Notes: generated by a model not told the origin, from the letters alone. Shown: positions 43,762 to 53,757, counted from the first letter of the stretch. The stretch is 64,000 bases of DNA from Bacteroidetes bacterium UBA5697 (GCA_002420145.1 DIHL01000005.1:1-64000), one strand, 5' to 3'. Numbers and translations are program-made.

Positions 43762-43763
43762 TA

Positions 43764-45332
43764 TTACTTCGCGTATGCGGTAGCTCGTACTTCTCTAATT
43801 ACTGTTACTTTAACTTGTCCTGGGTAAGTCATCTCCGTTTGAATTTTTTGAGAAATATCAAATGCTAATTGTTCTGATTGTTTATCATCTACTTTATCAG
43901 CTGAAACTAATACACGTACCTCACGTCCTGCTTGAATAGCGTATGTTTTTTCTACACCATCATATCCTAATGCTAGTGCTTCTAAATCTTTTAAACGTTT
44001 CATGTATTGCTCAGCAACTTCACGACGTGCACCAGGGCGCGCACCGCTAATAGCATCACATACTTGAACAATTGGAGAATATAAAGTTGTCATCTCAATT
44101 TCATCGTGATGCGCTCCAATAGCATTACATACTTCTGGTTTCTCTTTATATTTTTCTGCCAACTTCATACCCAAAATTGCATGTGGTAATTCTGGTTCTT
44201 CATCAGGCACTTTTCCAATATCATGTAATAAACCAGCACGCTTCGCAATCTTAGGATTTAATCCCATTTCGCTAGCCATAATCGCACAAAGGTTTGCTAC
44301 CTCGCGGCTGTGTTGTAATAAGTTTTGTCCGTAAGACGAACGGTATTTCATACGTCCTACCATTCTAATTAATTCTGGATGTAAACCATGAATTCCTAAG
44401 TCGATACACGTACGTTTACCAGTTTCCACAATTTCTTCATCAATCATTTTTTTAGTCTTCTCCACAATCTCTTCAATACGAGCTGGGTGAATACGACCAT
44501 CTGTTACTAATTGATGTAAGGATAAACGACAAATTTCTCTTCTGATTGAATCAAAGCAAGATAATGTAATTGCATCTGGAGTATCATCTACAATAACCTC
44601 TACACCTGTAGCGGCTTCTAAAGCACGGATATTACGTCCTTCACGACCAATAATACGTCCTTTAATTTCATCACTTTCGATATGGAAAACCGTTACTGAA
44701 TTTTCAATAGCTGTTTCCGTTGCTAAACGTTGAATAGATTGAATGATGATTTTCTTTGCTTCTTTATTCGCATTGATTTTTGCTTCATCCATTGTATCTT
44801 TAATAAAAGCCATCGCTTCGGTTTTAGCCTCTGCTTTCACGCTTTCAATTAATTGAGCTTTTGCTTCATCAGCACTTAAGCCCGATACTTTTTCTAATAA
44901 CTCTACTTGCTTGCGGTGAGATTTTTCAATCTCTTCGCTTTTCTTTTTATACAATTCAACTTGAGAGTTTAATTGTGTTTTTTGACTCTCTAATTCTTTA
45001 TCTTTTCTAGTCGCTTCTTCTACTTTTTTAGCTAATTCACTTTCGCGTTGTTTAGCTTTGTTTTCTAACTGAGCTAAATGTTGGTTACGTTCGTTAACTG
45101 CTTTATCGTGTTCTGCTTTTAATTGTAAGAACTTTTCTTTGGCTTGTAAAATCTTTTCTTGTTTTAAGCTTTCGGCTTTCACTTCGGCTTCTTTTACTAG
45201 ATTTTCTTTTGCTTGAACGCTACTTTGATTCAGTCGGGAGTTGGCAATCACAAAACCCGCAACTACGCCGGCAATTAATGCTACGGCAATAAATATAATG
45301 GCTAATACACTCATAATTTTTGTTTGTCGCAC
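43764..45332 (-). CDS. rny: Ribonuclease Y
   Basis: 522 residues. An N-terminal membrane helix (about 8-29) is followed by a coiled coil of about 150 residues, a KH domain (GRIIGREGRNIRALEAATG) and an HD domain (RAGLLHDIGK). The length and order are those of RNase Y, a membrane-tethered endoribonuclease that starts mRNA decay. It lies 128 bp downstream of zapA, with a hairpin between. Confidence 0.95.
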   Translation of the reverse strand: MRQTKIMSVLAIIFIAVALIAGVVAGFVIANSRLNQSSVQAKENLVKEAEVKAESLKQEKILQAKEKFLQLKAEHDKAVNERNQHLAQLENKAKQRESELAKKVEEATRKDKELESQKTQLNSQVELYKKKSEEIEKSHRKQVELLEKVSGLSADEAKAQLIESVKAEAKTEAMAFIKDTMDEAKINANKEAKKIIIQSIQRLATETAIENSVTVFHIESDEIKGRIIGREGRNIRALEAATGVEVIVDDTPDAITLSCFDSIRREICRLSLHQLVTDGRIHPARIEEIVEKTKKMIDEEIVETGKRTCIDLGIHGLHPELIRMVGRMKYRSSYGQNLLQHSREVANLCAIMASEMGLNPKIAKRAGLLHDIGKVPDEEPELPHAILGMKLAEKYKEKPEVCNAIGAHHDEIEMTTLYSPIVQVCDAISGARPGARREVAEQYMKRLKDLEALALGYDGVEKTYAIQAGREVRVLVSADKVDDKQSEQLAFDISQKIQTEMTYPGQVKVTVIREVRATAYAK

Positions 45333-45393
45333 ATTGTTTATATTACTTAATCAAATGCTTAGGGCGACTATCCAAACATTTCATTAATAAAAA

Positions 45394-45429
45394 ACGCACA
45401 AACGTTGAATTTCTTCAAAATTTGTGCGT
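45394..45429 (-). terminator. Hairpin between zapA and rny
   Basis: ACGCACAAA (45394-45402) pairs with TTTGTGCGT (45421-45429), with an inner TTGAA/TTCAA pair. On the minus strand it is followed by TTTTT. It should end or attenuate zapA transcripts before rny. Confidence 0.75.
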
Positions 45430-45460
45430 CAAAAAGGGTCTATTTAAAGACGTTATATGT

Positions 45461-45769
45461 TTATTCTTCTGTTTTTTGTATGTTATCTTTATGTTGAACC
45501 AACATTTGTTCTACATCTTCTAACACCAATTTTAGAGTGCTTAACTCTTTCTCGGCTTGGCTTTTTTCTTTTGCTAATTGGCTAACCAATTGTAAAGCAA
45601 CCATGGCCATCACATCTTTTTTATCTTTTACTCCGTAGTTTCTTTCGAACTCCGAAATTTTCTGATTTATTAGTTCAACTGCCTGTTTAACGTTGCTTTC
45701 GTCCTCACTTTTAATTTTCAGCGTATATAAACCGCCGGCAATTTCTACTTTTACACTTACATCGCTCAT
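45461..45769 (-). CDS. zapA: Cell division protein ZapA
   Basis: 102 residues. The N-terminal globular part (VKVEIAGGLYTLKI ... VKQAVELINQKISEF) and the C-terminal coiled coil match ZapA, which cross-links FtsZ filaments at midcell. It is 21 bp downstream of a 760-residue coiled-coil gene, the two forming an operon. Confidence 0.9.
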   Translation of the reverse strand: MSDVSVKVEIAGGLYTLKIKSEDESNVKQAVELINQKISEFERNYGVKDKKDVMAMVALQLVSQLAKEKSQAEKELSTLKLVLEDVEQMLVQHKDNIQKTEE

Positions 45770-45790
45770 TAAACTAAGCTAATTTTCTTT

Positions 45791-48073
45791 TTAAGCACTC
45801 AACAGAGCTATACATTTATCAATTTCACGCACCAACTCATTTATTTGTTTCTTCATAACGGTCTTTTCAGAACTCACATTATTAGAACTTCCTGCTAATA
45901 TAACATTTTTTCTGTGATTATCCAATTCAGTTACGTCAATATTATGAGAATCAACATGTTGCGAAATAGAAGCAACTGTTTCGTTCATTTTTAACAATTG
46001 ATTTGCCATTTCTTCCTTCTCATTTAACAAGCTTAAACGCTCATCACTTAAAATGTCGATTTGTTTGAATAAACGATCAATAAATGCATCTTGCTCATCC
46101 ACTTTAGTAACAGATTTTAAGTTGTTAATCTCTGATTGGTAACCAGAAATAGATTCGCTTAATTCAGAAATTTGAGCATTTAAACTAATTACAGATGATT
46201 TATATCCAGCTAACTGATTTTCTAATTCTGTTTTAGCAGTCATTAATGAATTTAATTCTCCTTGTAAAGATGAACTAGATTCACTTACTTCTAAAGCAGA
46301 TTTTAATTCACTACGAACATTATCTAATTCTGTTTTTAATAAATCAAGCTCTGTTTGTAGAGCCATGTTATTAGCAGATAAGGTAGTGATTTCGTAGTTT
46401 TTGCTATTTAATGTTTCTTTTAAGTCAGCAGCTTTGCCTTCTGTTACTGATTTCAATTCAGATAATTCTGTTTGAACTAATTGTAACTCAGCTTCAGTAG
46501 CTTCTAATTTATCAGCAGTTGCGTCAATTTCAGTAATTAAAGACGTATTCTCCGCTAATAGTTTATTAAACTCTACATCTTTACTTTGTAATAATTGAGA
46601 GTTAGAAACTTCTAATTCAGATTTAAAGTTTTCAAAATTTTCTTTCTCTGTCGTGAAAGAAACAGATAATACATTAAATTGATCTTGTAACTCGTTATAA
46701 GAATTAGTTAAGCTCGTTATTTGATTGATTTTTTCTTCAACCGAAGCAGTTAATTCAGAAATACTAGAATCTTTAGCAGAGATGATAGATTCAAATTCAG
46801 CAATTTTAGAATTTAAAGCACCAACTTGCTCATCAATACTTGATAACTGAGATGTTTTGTAAGCGTCAAATTCTCCAGATAATGAATTGTAGCTATCAAT
46901 ATGTTTACTGATTTGTTCTGCCTTACTTTCAATATCTTTGGTTAATTCATCAATCTTGGTATTTTGTTCATCAATAAAATATACCATCTCTCTGATTTTT
47001 TCTTTAAAGTGTTCGTTTTCCACAACCACTTTATTCATGTTATCAGATAATAATAAATTTTTTGTCTCATACTCTGCTTTTACTGATTCTACTAATGAAC
47101 CAGAAGAGCTAGATGTATTTAATAATTCGTTTTCGTAAAATGCTTTTAACTCATTTTCTTTTTGAGTATACGATTGATTTAATGATTCAATGGTTGAACT
47201 CAACTCTGCTTCAAAGGCAATTTGTTTGTTTGATAATTCTGTATTTAAATCTGCAATTTTTGATTCATAAGAATCTACTAAATCAGATTTTTCAGCAGTA
47301 TAAGCACCAGTTAACGAAGAAATTTGGTTTTCGTAAGAAGATGTAATTTCTGTTTTCTCAATATTCCATTGGTGAGTTAAACCACTAATTTTTAATTCAT
47401 ATTCAGAAGTTAAATTAGAAATGGTTTCAGAGCTAGAGGCGGATAAAGACGCAATACGACTTTCAGATTCTTGTTTCACGGAGTCTAATTGAGCGTTAAA
47501 ATCAGATTTTAATTGTTCAATTTGTGATTCGTATGATGAAACTGTTTCTTGGTAAGTGGTGTTGTAAGTATTTGTTAAATCGTTAATCTTAGTTTCTAAT
47601 TCAGTACGGATACCGCTTTGTTGGTAAGATGTATTTGATTTTAATTCCGTTAATTGAGCTTCGTATGATGATTTTAAATTCAAAATTTCCTCTTGAGAAG
47701 AAGTTTGTAATTCAATAATTTTTGATTCGTACTCAGATGAAATAGATGCTAATTGACCGTTTAACTCGTCAATTTTGCTCAACAAACCATTAATTTCATC
47801 TTGTTTTTCTTGTAATTGCTCGCGAATAGAGTTACGTAATTCTTTAAAAGAGTTTACTTCGCTTTTGTAGTTGGTGTTATCGCGTTCCATAACTACCAAT
47901 TTGGTATTTAAAACGTCGATAGACACTTGCAAACGTTTACAATCTTCATCACGTTGGATGAGTTGGTTACGATAATCGCTTAATGAACGTTTGATTTCAT
48001 TATACTCTTTTCGCAGCGCTAAATCGCTATCTAACACTTGTTGCAATTCTGATTTTATATTTTCTACGTTCAT
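45791..48073 (-). CDS. Very long coiled-coil protein encoded upstream of zapA
   Basis: 760 residues from ATG 48073 (a TTG 6 bases earlier is possible). Nearly the whole chain is predicted coiled coil, with no signal peptide or membrane helix. Between about residues 125 and 320, a unit like SYE(S/N)QI-xx-L repeats every 15-25 residues. The last 20 residues (KKQINELVREIDKCIALLSA) are separate from the rod. Some bacteria encode a small coiled-coil ZapA partner next to zapA. This one is far longer, so a divisome scaffold is an inference. Confidence 0.75.
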   Translation of the reverse strand: MNVENIKSELQQVLDSDLALRKEYNEIKRSLSDYRNQLIQRDEDCKRLQVSIDVLNTKLVVMERDNTNYKSEVNSFKELRNSIREQLQEKQDEINGLLSKIDELNGQLASISSEYESKIIELQTSSQEEILNLKSSYEAQLTELKSNTSYQQSGIRTELETKINDLTNTYNTTYQETVSSYESQIEQLKSDFNAQLDSVKQESESRIASLSASSSETISNLTSEYELKISGLTHQWNIEKTEITSSYENQISSLTGAYTAEKSDLVDSYESKIADLNTELSNKQIAFEAELSSTIESLNQSYTQKENELKAFYENELLNTSSSSGSLVESVKAEYETKNLLLSDNMNKVVVENEHFKEKIREMVYFIDEQNTKIDELTKDIESKAEQISKHIDSYNSLSGEFDAYKTSQLSSIDEQVGALNSKIAEFESIISAKDSSISELTASVEEKINQITSLTNSYNELQDQFNVLSVSFTTEKENFENFKSELEVSNSQLLQSKDVEFNKLLAENTSLITEIDATADKLEATEAELQLVQTELSELKSVTEGKAADLKETLNSKNYEITTLSANNMALQTELDLLKTELDNVRSELKSALEVSESSSSLQGELNSLMTAKTELENQLAGYKSSVISLNAQISELSESISGYQSEINNLKSVTKVDEQDAFIDRLFKQIDILSDERLSLLNEKEEMANQLLKMNETVASISQHVDSHNIDVTELDNHRKNVILAGSSNNVSSEKTVMKKQINELVREIDKCIALLSA

Positions 48074-48195
48074 GCTCAATAAACAGTTTGTTGTTGGTTA
48101 AAAATAGACTTTAGGCGAACTCATTTTACGTAAGCCATTAACTTTACATCAACAACTCGTTGTTAATTAACTTCATACAATTTAACCTTGTCATA

Positions 48196-49836
48196 ATGAT
48201 AAATTTCAGAATACTATTTCTCCTATTTTTTACACTGAATTGTTCGTTTTTTTATGCACAGTATAACGGTTTGGGGTTTTCGTATCCATTAGATAGAGAG
48301 GTTGTTATTACTGGTAATTACGGCGAGATACGACCAAATCATTTCCATGCAGGATTAGATTTTAGTACGGACCCAACGGCTAATTTGCCAATTAAAAGTG
48401 TGGGAGATGGATATATTAGTAGAATAAAAATTAGTAGTGTAGGTTATGGACGAGTGTTGTATATCACACATCCTAATGGTTATGTATCGGTTTATGCACA
48501 TCAAAAAAAGTATGCAAGTAAAATAGACACTTACATTAAACAAAAGCAAATTGAACAAAAAAAGAATGAAATAGAAGTGTATCCAAACGCCAATGAATTA
48601 CCAATAAAAAAGGGTGAAGTGATTGGTTATACTGGTAATTCAGGAAGTTCAACAGGGCCACACTTGCATTTTGAAATTAGAGAAGAGAAATCAGAAATCC
48701 CTGTTAATCCTTTATTAATATATGATGTAAAGGATGATGTGAAGCCAGAATTAACACATATAGCTATTTATAGTACTGCAGATACAAATAGTGTAAAACG
48801 CATTTCTTCAGTTCCAGTTAAATATATTGGTGATAAATTATCTTTACCAAAATACACACAAGTGTTGCCAGAAAATACGTTTGCTATCGGTTTTGCTGGT
48901 TTTGATAGAGCAAATGCAACTAATAATAAAAACAATATATACGAAGCCAAACTTTTATTAGATGATAAAATTATTTACCATCATCAATTAAATAACATCA
49001 GTTTTGATAACGGACGTTACGTCAATGTGTTTAGCGAAAAAGTGGGAGGTATTAAATATCAAAAATGTTTTACTCCCAGTTGTTATGATATAAATATTTA
49101 TAAGAATTCAATTAACGGTGGTAAGATTGAATTGAAAGATACTTTAATACATACGATTGAGTTGATTGTAGCTGACGAAAAAGGAAATGCAAATCAAGTG
49201 CAGTTTAAAGTAAAAGCTTCAAAAATTGAAGGTTATAAATCTAATTCGACATTATATAATGCCTATTGTTTTAAAGATTGCTTGATAAAAAAAGAAGATA
49301 TTGAATGTGAGATCAAAGCTGGAACCTCAAGCAAATCTTTATTTGTAGCGGCTTATATTAATAAGTTAGGAAAGGCTGTTGTAGGAAATAAAAACGAACC
49401 CCTGTTAAAGCCAATAACTTTATCTATTAAAATAAATAAAGTGATAAAGGGCAAGGAAAGTAAAATCATTTTGATGAATGAAGATAATTGTTTGGTTGGT
49501 AAATACGAAAATGCTTGGTTTAAAACAGAAAGTAAATCATTTGGTACGTTTGGTATAGGCTATGACACTATTGCTCCTACTATTGTGTTTCCTGTTTCTA
49601 AAAAGAAATCTTCGAAAGGAATAGTTTCAAAAACTTCTGTTACCTTTAAAATAGCTGATAATTTAAGCGGCATTGCCGATTACAATGTATACGTAAATGA
49701 TGTTTGGCAAATAGCCGAATATGATGCTAAATCAAATACAGTTATCTGTTACTTTACTGAAGTAAATCCTAAAACTTTAAGAGTTGAAGTGATTGATAAA
49801 GTAGGGAATAAAGCAGTTGTGAATAAGAAAATTTGA
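48196..49836 (+). CDS. M23 family metallopeptidase (LytM-like)
   Basis: ATG 48196 (MINFRILFLLFFTLNCSFFYAQ, a signal peptide) gives 546 residues. A frame opening at 48160 only adds an unlikely extension. The zinc ligands are in NHFHAGLDFS and GPHLHFEIRE, within about residues 30-180. The remaining 360 residues are beta-sandwich-like and include an SGIADYNVYVNDVW module. It is probably a periplasmic peptidoglycan endopeptidase or activator. Confidence 0.88.
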   Translation: MINFRILFLLFFTLNCSFFYAQYNGLGFSYPLDREVVITGNYGEIRPNHFHAGLDFSTDPTANLPIKSVGDGYISRIKISSVGYGRVLYITHPNGYVSVYAHQKKYASKIDTYIKQKQIEQKKNEIEVYPNANELPIKKGEVIGYTGNSGSSTGPHLHFEIREEKSEIPVNPLLIYDVKDDVKPELTHIAIYSTADTNSVKRISSVPVKYIGDKLSLPKYTQVLPENTFAIGFAGFDRANATNNKNNIYEAKLLLDDKIIYHHQLNNISFDNGRYVNVFSEKVGGIKYQKCFTPSCYDINIYKNSINGGKIELKDTLIHTIELIVADEKGNANQVQFKVKASKIEGYKSNSTLYNAYCFKDCLIKKEDIECEIKAGTSSKSLFVAAYINKLGKAVVGNKNEPLLKPITLSIKINKVIKGKESKIILMNEDNCLVGKYENAWFKTESKSFGTFGIGYDTIAPTIVFPVSKKKSSKGIVSKTSVTFKIADNLSGIADYNVYVNDVWQIAEYDAKSNTVICYFTEVNPKTLRVEVIDKVGNKAVVNKKI

Positions 49837-49847
49837 TCGTAAATATT

Positions 49848-51161
49848 CTAACTTAGCTTTTTTACTTTTCTATATAAATAAATATTTAATATAATACTCA
49901 AAGCTAGTATGGAATATTTAGCAATTTTATTAAGAGTTTCTTTTTCAAAAATTGAGGTATCTGCTTTTGAAAATGATTCCTTGTCAACAGGTTTTGTATT
50001 TTCAGTTATAATGGATTTTTTTTGCATATTACCATTTATGTTAAGAGGAATTAATTTTGGAATATAGCAGCGTTGCAAATTACCTATACCTAGTTGTCCA
50101 GAAGGATTATCCCCAAATGTGTATATTTTTCCTTGCTTATCAATAGCTATGGATTCAAAACATCCTCCGCCAATATCAGTAATGTTCTTTAACGATTTAA
50201 TTAAAACAGGGGTTGAGCTACTGGTGGAGTCACCCGTGCCTAACATTCCATAATGATTTTTACCCCAAGCCCATACATTTTCATTTTCATCAATTGCTAA
50301 GGAATGCCAACTTCCACAGGCTATTTTTGTGAATTTTGGTAATCCACTAAACATAAACGGTTGCTTATAAAAATTTGTTGTAGTCTCTCCGAACTGAAAT
50401 GCAGGATCAGAGCCCCAGACCCATAAATTTCCATCCACATCTAAAGCAACAGAATGATGCCACCCTACTGCTATTTCCTTTATCTTTTTTGGTAAACTAT
50501 TTATTTTTGCGGCATATACCTGAACATTTGGCCCCTTATATCCCAATTCGTTATAATCATTAGATCCCCATCCCCACAAAGTTCCATCTTTTTTTAGTGC
50601 TAATGTATGATAACCAACTGAGGCAATTTGTACAACATTATTTAAAATAGAAACTGTCGAATTTACTTTTTGCATCACATACACGGGAAAAGATTTATGC
50701 TCTCTGTTTCCATTACCTAGTTCGCCAAAAAAATTATGCCCCCATGCCATAACAGTTCCATCTTTTTTTAAGGCTATTGTATGCCAATGACCTCCTTCTA
50801 TTGCTACAAAATCCTTCTGAGTTAGTAACTTTTTAGGAACCAATTGGTCAAGAACAGAGGGATAGCCTAACTGCCCGTAGTTGTTTCTACCCCATAAGTA
50901 TAAATTACCAGTTGAATCTAATGCAATGCTATGATCATAACCTCGCGATATTTTATAAATTCCTTTTAAATTAGAAACTTGTTTTGGATTGGAAGAGTTT
51001 ACTAATGAGCTATCTCCAAGTTGTCCAAAGTTATTTCTACCCATTGTCCAAACATTACCCTTTTTGTCCAATATTAAAGCATGACCGTTTCCTCCATCAA
51101 TTGTTTGGCAATTAGCTAGTCGACTAACTAATAATAGGATATTTAGAATAATTAACCTCAT
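49848..51161 (-). CDS. Secreted RCC1-repeat beta-propeller protein with C-terminal anchor
   Basis: ATG 51161 (MRLIILNILLLVSRLANCQ) gives 437 residues. Seven or so repeats with VWxWGxNxxGQLG and GxxHSxAL(D/K) motifs fill about 20-365, the classic RCC1 propeller. A linker is followed by a membrane helix (YSILALSIILNIYLY) and KKLS. It should face the periplasm or surface, tethered by its C-terminus. The ligand is unknown. Confidence 0.85.
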   Translation of the reverse strand: MRLIILNILLLVSRLANCQTIDGGNGHALILDKKGNVWTMGRNNFGQLGDSSLVNSSNPKQVSNLKGIYKISRGYDHSIALDSTGNLYLWGRNNYGQLGYPSVLDQLVPKKLLTQKDFVAIEGGHWHTIALKKDGTVMAWGHNFFGELGNGNREHKSFPVYVMQKVNSTVSILNNVVQIASVGYHTLALKKDGTLWGWGSNDYNELGYKGPNVQVYAAKINSLPKKIKEIAVGWHHSVALDVDGNLWVWGSDPAFQFGETTTNFYKQPFMFSGLPKFTKIACGSWHSLAIDENENVWAWGKNHYGMLGTGDSTSSSTPVLIKSLKNITDIGGGCFESIAIDKQGKIYTFGDNPSGQLGIGNLQRCYIPKLIPLNINGNMQKKSIITENTKPVDKESFSKADTSIFEKETLNKIAKYSILALSIILNIYLYRKVKKLS

Positions 51162-51180
51162 AATATTGTAATTTTTGTAT

Positions 51181-51501
51181 TTAATCCTCCAACATCCAAA
51201 TCGCTTCATTCAATTCGCCTAAAGCTTTATGGTTGTTTTGTGATTTAGCTAAATCAACACCTTGTTTGTAGTAGGTTAAAGCTATATCGTTATTATTAAG
51301 CTTTTCATTTACTTGTCCTAGTTGGTAAAAGCAAGGTAAATAATCAGTCTTTATAGATAAAACTTTTTTGAGTTGTTCGTCGGCTTGGTTCAATTCATTT
51401 GAGGAAACAAACTCCATAGCCAAGGCATAATTTAAAAACACATCATTAGGTTCGCTCACCAACATGTTTAAAATTTGCTCTTTTCTCGAAAGTTGATTCA
51501 T
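51181..51501 (-). CDS. Tetratricopeptide repeat protein, 106 aa
   Basis: Two to three TPR units are visible (PNDVFLNYALAMEFVSSNELNQADEQLKKVL; YLPCFYQLGQVNEKLNNNDIALTYYKQGVDLA). No signal peptide, so cytoplasmic. It follows pheS on the minus strand with a gap of 3 bp and is probably cotranscribed. A scaffold role is presumed. Confidence 0.75.
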   Translation of the reverse strand: MNQLSRKEQILNMLVSEPNDVFLNYALAMEFVSSNELNQADEQLKKVLSIKTDYLPCFYQLGQVNEKLNNNDIALTYYKQGVDLAKSQNNHKALGELNEAIWMLED

Positions 51502-51504
51502 GAA

Positions 51505-52530
51505 TTATTCTCCTGCGAATTGCTTTAAGAAACGCACATCATTTTCAAAAAACAAACGTAAATCTTTCACACGGTATTTTAACATGGTAATACGTTCAAT
51601 ACCCATTCCGAATGCGAAACCAGAATATTTTTTACTGTCAATGCCACAATTTTCTAATACTTGTGGGTCAACCATACCGCAACCTAAAATTTCTACCCAA
51701 CCCGTATATTTACAAACATTACAACCTTCGCCTTTACAAATTGTACAGCTAATATCTACTTCAGCACTTGGTTCTGTAAATGGGAAATAACTAGGGCGCA
51801 TTCTGATTTTTGTCTCTGTACCAAATAATTCTTTTGCGAAGAAATTTAAAGTTTGTTTTAAATCAGCAAACGATACATTTTCATCAATATATAAACCTTC
51901 AATTTGGTGAAACTGACAATGTGCACGCGCACTAATCGCTTCGTTACGATACACACGACCCGGAGAAATAGTACGAATAGGAGGTTTTTGATTCTCCATA
52001 ATATGAACTTGTACAGAAGAGGTTTGTGTACGTAAAACCATTTCAGGATTTAACTCTACATAAAATGTATCCTGCATATCACGCGCTGGGTGATTCTCAG
52101 GTGTATTTAACGCTGTAAAATTATGCCAATCGTCTTCAATTTCTCTTCCATCACTTACCGTAAAACCAATACGAGCAAACACATCAATAATTTGGTTTTT
52201 TACTAATGATAATGGATGACGAGACCCAACTTGAATGGTTGGATCTGCAGGTAAAGTTAAATCAATATCCTTATTGGTTGCTGAGCTTGTTGAAGCTTCA
52301 TGTTTTTCTTTAAGCTCATTAATTTTATCTTGAGCTTTTATTTTTAGTTCATTTAATTTCTGTCCAACTTCACGTTTAATTTCAGGAGCAACAGCTTTAA
52401 AATCGTCAAATAAAGAAGTGATTTCTCCTTTTTTACTTAACCATTTAATGCGGTACTCTTCTACTTGTTCTTTGCTTTGCGCTGCAAACTGTTCAACCTC
52501 AAGTAATAAACTGTTTATTCTTTCTAACAT
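51505..52530 (-). CDS. pheS: Phenylalanine-tRNA ligase alpha subunit
   Basis: ATG 52530 (MLERINSLLLEVEQF) gives 341 residues. An N-terminal coiled coil is followed by the class II core with VYRNEAISARAHCQFHQIEG (motif 2 region) and FGMGIERITML (motif 3). The CTICKGEGCNVCKYTGW stretch is usual in PheS. It pairs with PheT to charge tRNA-Phe. pheT is not in the window. Confidence 0.96.
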   Translation of the reverse strand: MLERINSLLLEVEQFAAQSKEQVEEYRIKWLSKKGEITSLFDDFKAVAPEIKREVGQKLNELKIKAQDKINELKEKHEASTSSATNKDIDLTLPADPTIQVGSRHPLSLVKNQIIDVFARIGFTVSDGREIEDDWHNFTALNTPENHPARDMQDTFYVELNPEMVLRTQTSSVQVHIMENQKPPIRTISPGRVYRNEAISARAHCQFHQIEGLYIDENVSFADLKQTLNFFAKELFGTETKIRMRPSYFPFTEPSAEVDISCTICKGEGCNVCKYTGWVEILGCGMVDPQVLENCGIDSKKYSGFAFGMGIERITMLKYRVKDLRLFFENDVRFLKQFAGE

Positions 52531-52572
52531 AATAAATTTGATAATTAGCACAAATTTAAGCAATTTTAGGTA

Positions 52573-53730
52573 GTGAAAAGTTATCTTTTAGCATATATCC
52601 TTATTATTTATTTACTGTTTTTGGGCTTAAACTCAAAAGCTCAATTCTTTATTAGTTATAAGGTATATTCAAACGACACTATCAATGTGATAGACAAGGA
52701 TAGTTTAAAACAAGGCATTTGGAAAGAATTTTGGGCAAATGGAGATTTAAAAAGTGAAGTATCTTATAGAAACAATAAAAAACAAGGTTTAGAAATTGTT
52801 TGGTTTGACGAGCCAGATTGTGTAGAGTTAGAAGCATACTATAAAGATGGATTATTGGATGGCCCTTCTATTTATTATTCAAAAAAGTGTAAAAAGGACT
52901 TTTACGAAAATTTTAAAAATGGCTTAAAAGATGGATTAGAGTTGGCATATTATCCCAATGGACGAGTGAAGGCGGAAGGAAATTTTAGAAAAGGAAATTT
53001 GGACGGTTATTATAGAATATATGATAAGAATGGTAATTTTTCGTTTGAAAGTAGAAGTACTGAAAGCGAAACCAATTTTAATCCCAATGCTGCTGATACT
53101 TTAAATAATGTTGTTTATAATGTTCTTAAGCGAAATAAACAATGGAAGAATAAATTAATTGTAGCAGATTTAACGGGAAGTATGTATCCCTACGCACAGC
53201 AAACAAGTACTTGGTTAAAGTTGCATTTTATGAAAGATACAACGAGTCAGCATTTTGTATTTTTTAATGATGGTGATAAAAAAAGAGATGAAGATAAGAA
53301 GATTGGGGCCACTGGAGGAATATATCATTGTAAAGCTAAAAATGTGGATGAGTTAATTTCTACCATGGAATTAACCGTTAAAAAAGGGCAAGGTGGAGAT
53401 GCTCCTGAAAACCCAATAGAAGCGATTATTTACGGATTAAATAAAAGTGGTAAGGTTGAAGACGTTATTTTAATAGCAGATAATTGGGCTAAAGCAAGAG
53501 ATTTGAAAATGTTAGCTCGAGTTAAAGTTCCTGTGCGCGTAGTGCTTTGTGGTGTTTATGAAGGAATGCATATTAATGAAGATTATTTAAATATTGCTTA
53601 TAAAACAAAGGGTTCGGTGCATACCATTGAACAGGATATTACAGATTTAATGAAACAGAGTACAGGCAAAAAATTTAATATAAATGGAGTAGATTATATT
53701 ATTAAAAACGGTAACGTTAAAGTGTTTTAA
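52573..53730 (+). CDS. Secreted protein with MORN/YwqK-like repeats fused to a vWA-like domain
   Basis: A GTG start and signal peptide (to SKAQ, residue 23) give 385 residues. Residues about 45-160 hold MORN-type repeats (KQGIWKEFWANGDLKSEVSY; YPNGRVKAEGNFRKGNLDG). From about 190 on, a vWA-like fold is suggested by VADLTGSMYPYAQ and GGDAPENPIEAI, which resemble MIDAS motifs. This pairing in one chain is unusual. Function unknown. It is divergent from pheS and 27 bp before ribF. Confidence 0.75.
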   Translation: MKSYLLAYILIIYLLFLGLNSKAQFFISYKVYSNDTINVIDKDSLKQGIWKEFWANGDLKSEVSYRNNKKQGLEIVWFDEPDCVELEAYYKDGLLDGPSIYYSKKCKKDFYENFKNGLKDGLELAYYPNGRVKAEGNFRKGNLDGYYRIYDKNGNFSFESRSTESETNFNPNAADTLNNVVYNVLKRNKQWKNKLIVADLTGSMYPYAQQTSTWLKLHFMKDTTSQHFVFFNDGDKKRDEDKKIGATGGIYHCKAKNVDELISTMELTVKKGQGGDAPENPIEAIIYGLNKSGKVEDVILIADNWAKARDLKMLARVKVPVRVVLCGVYEGMHINEDYLNIAYKTKGSVHTIEQDITDLMKQSTGKKFNINGVDYIIKNGNVKVF

Positions 53731-53757
53731 ATCTTATATCTTTACGCTCTATTTTTT

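Noticed and set aside
45333..45460. 6S RNA between zapA and rny
   Set aside because: The gap is 128 bp and is accounted for by a hairpin terminator. No open-bubble 6S-like fold of sufficient length is seen.
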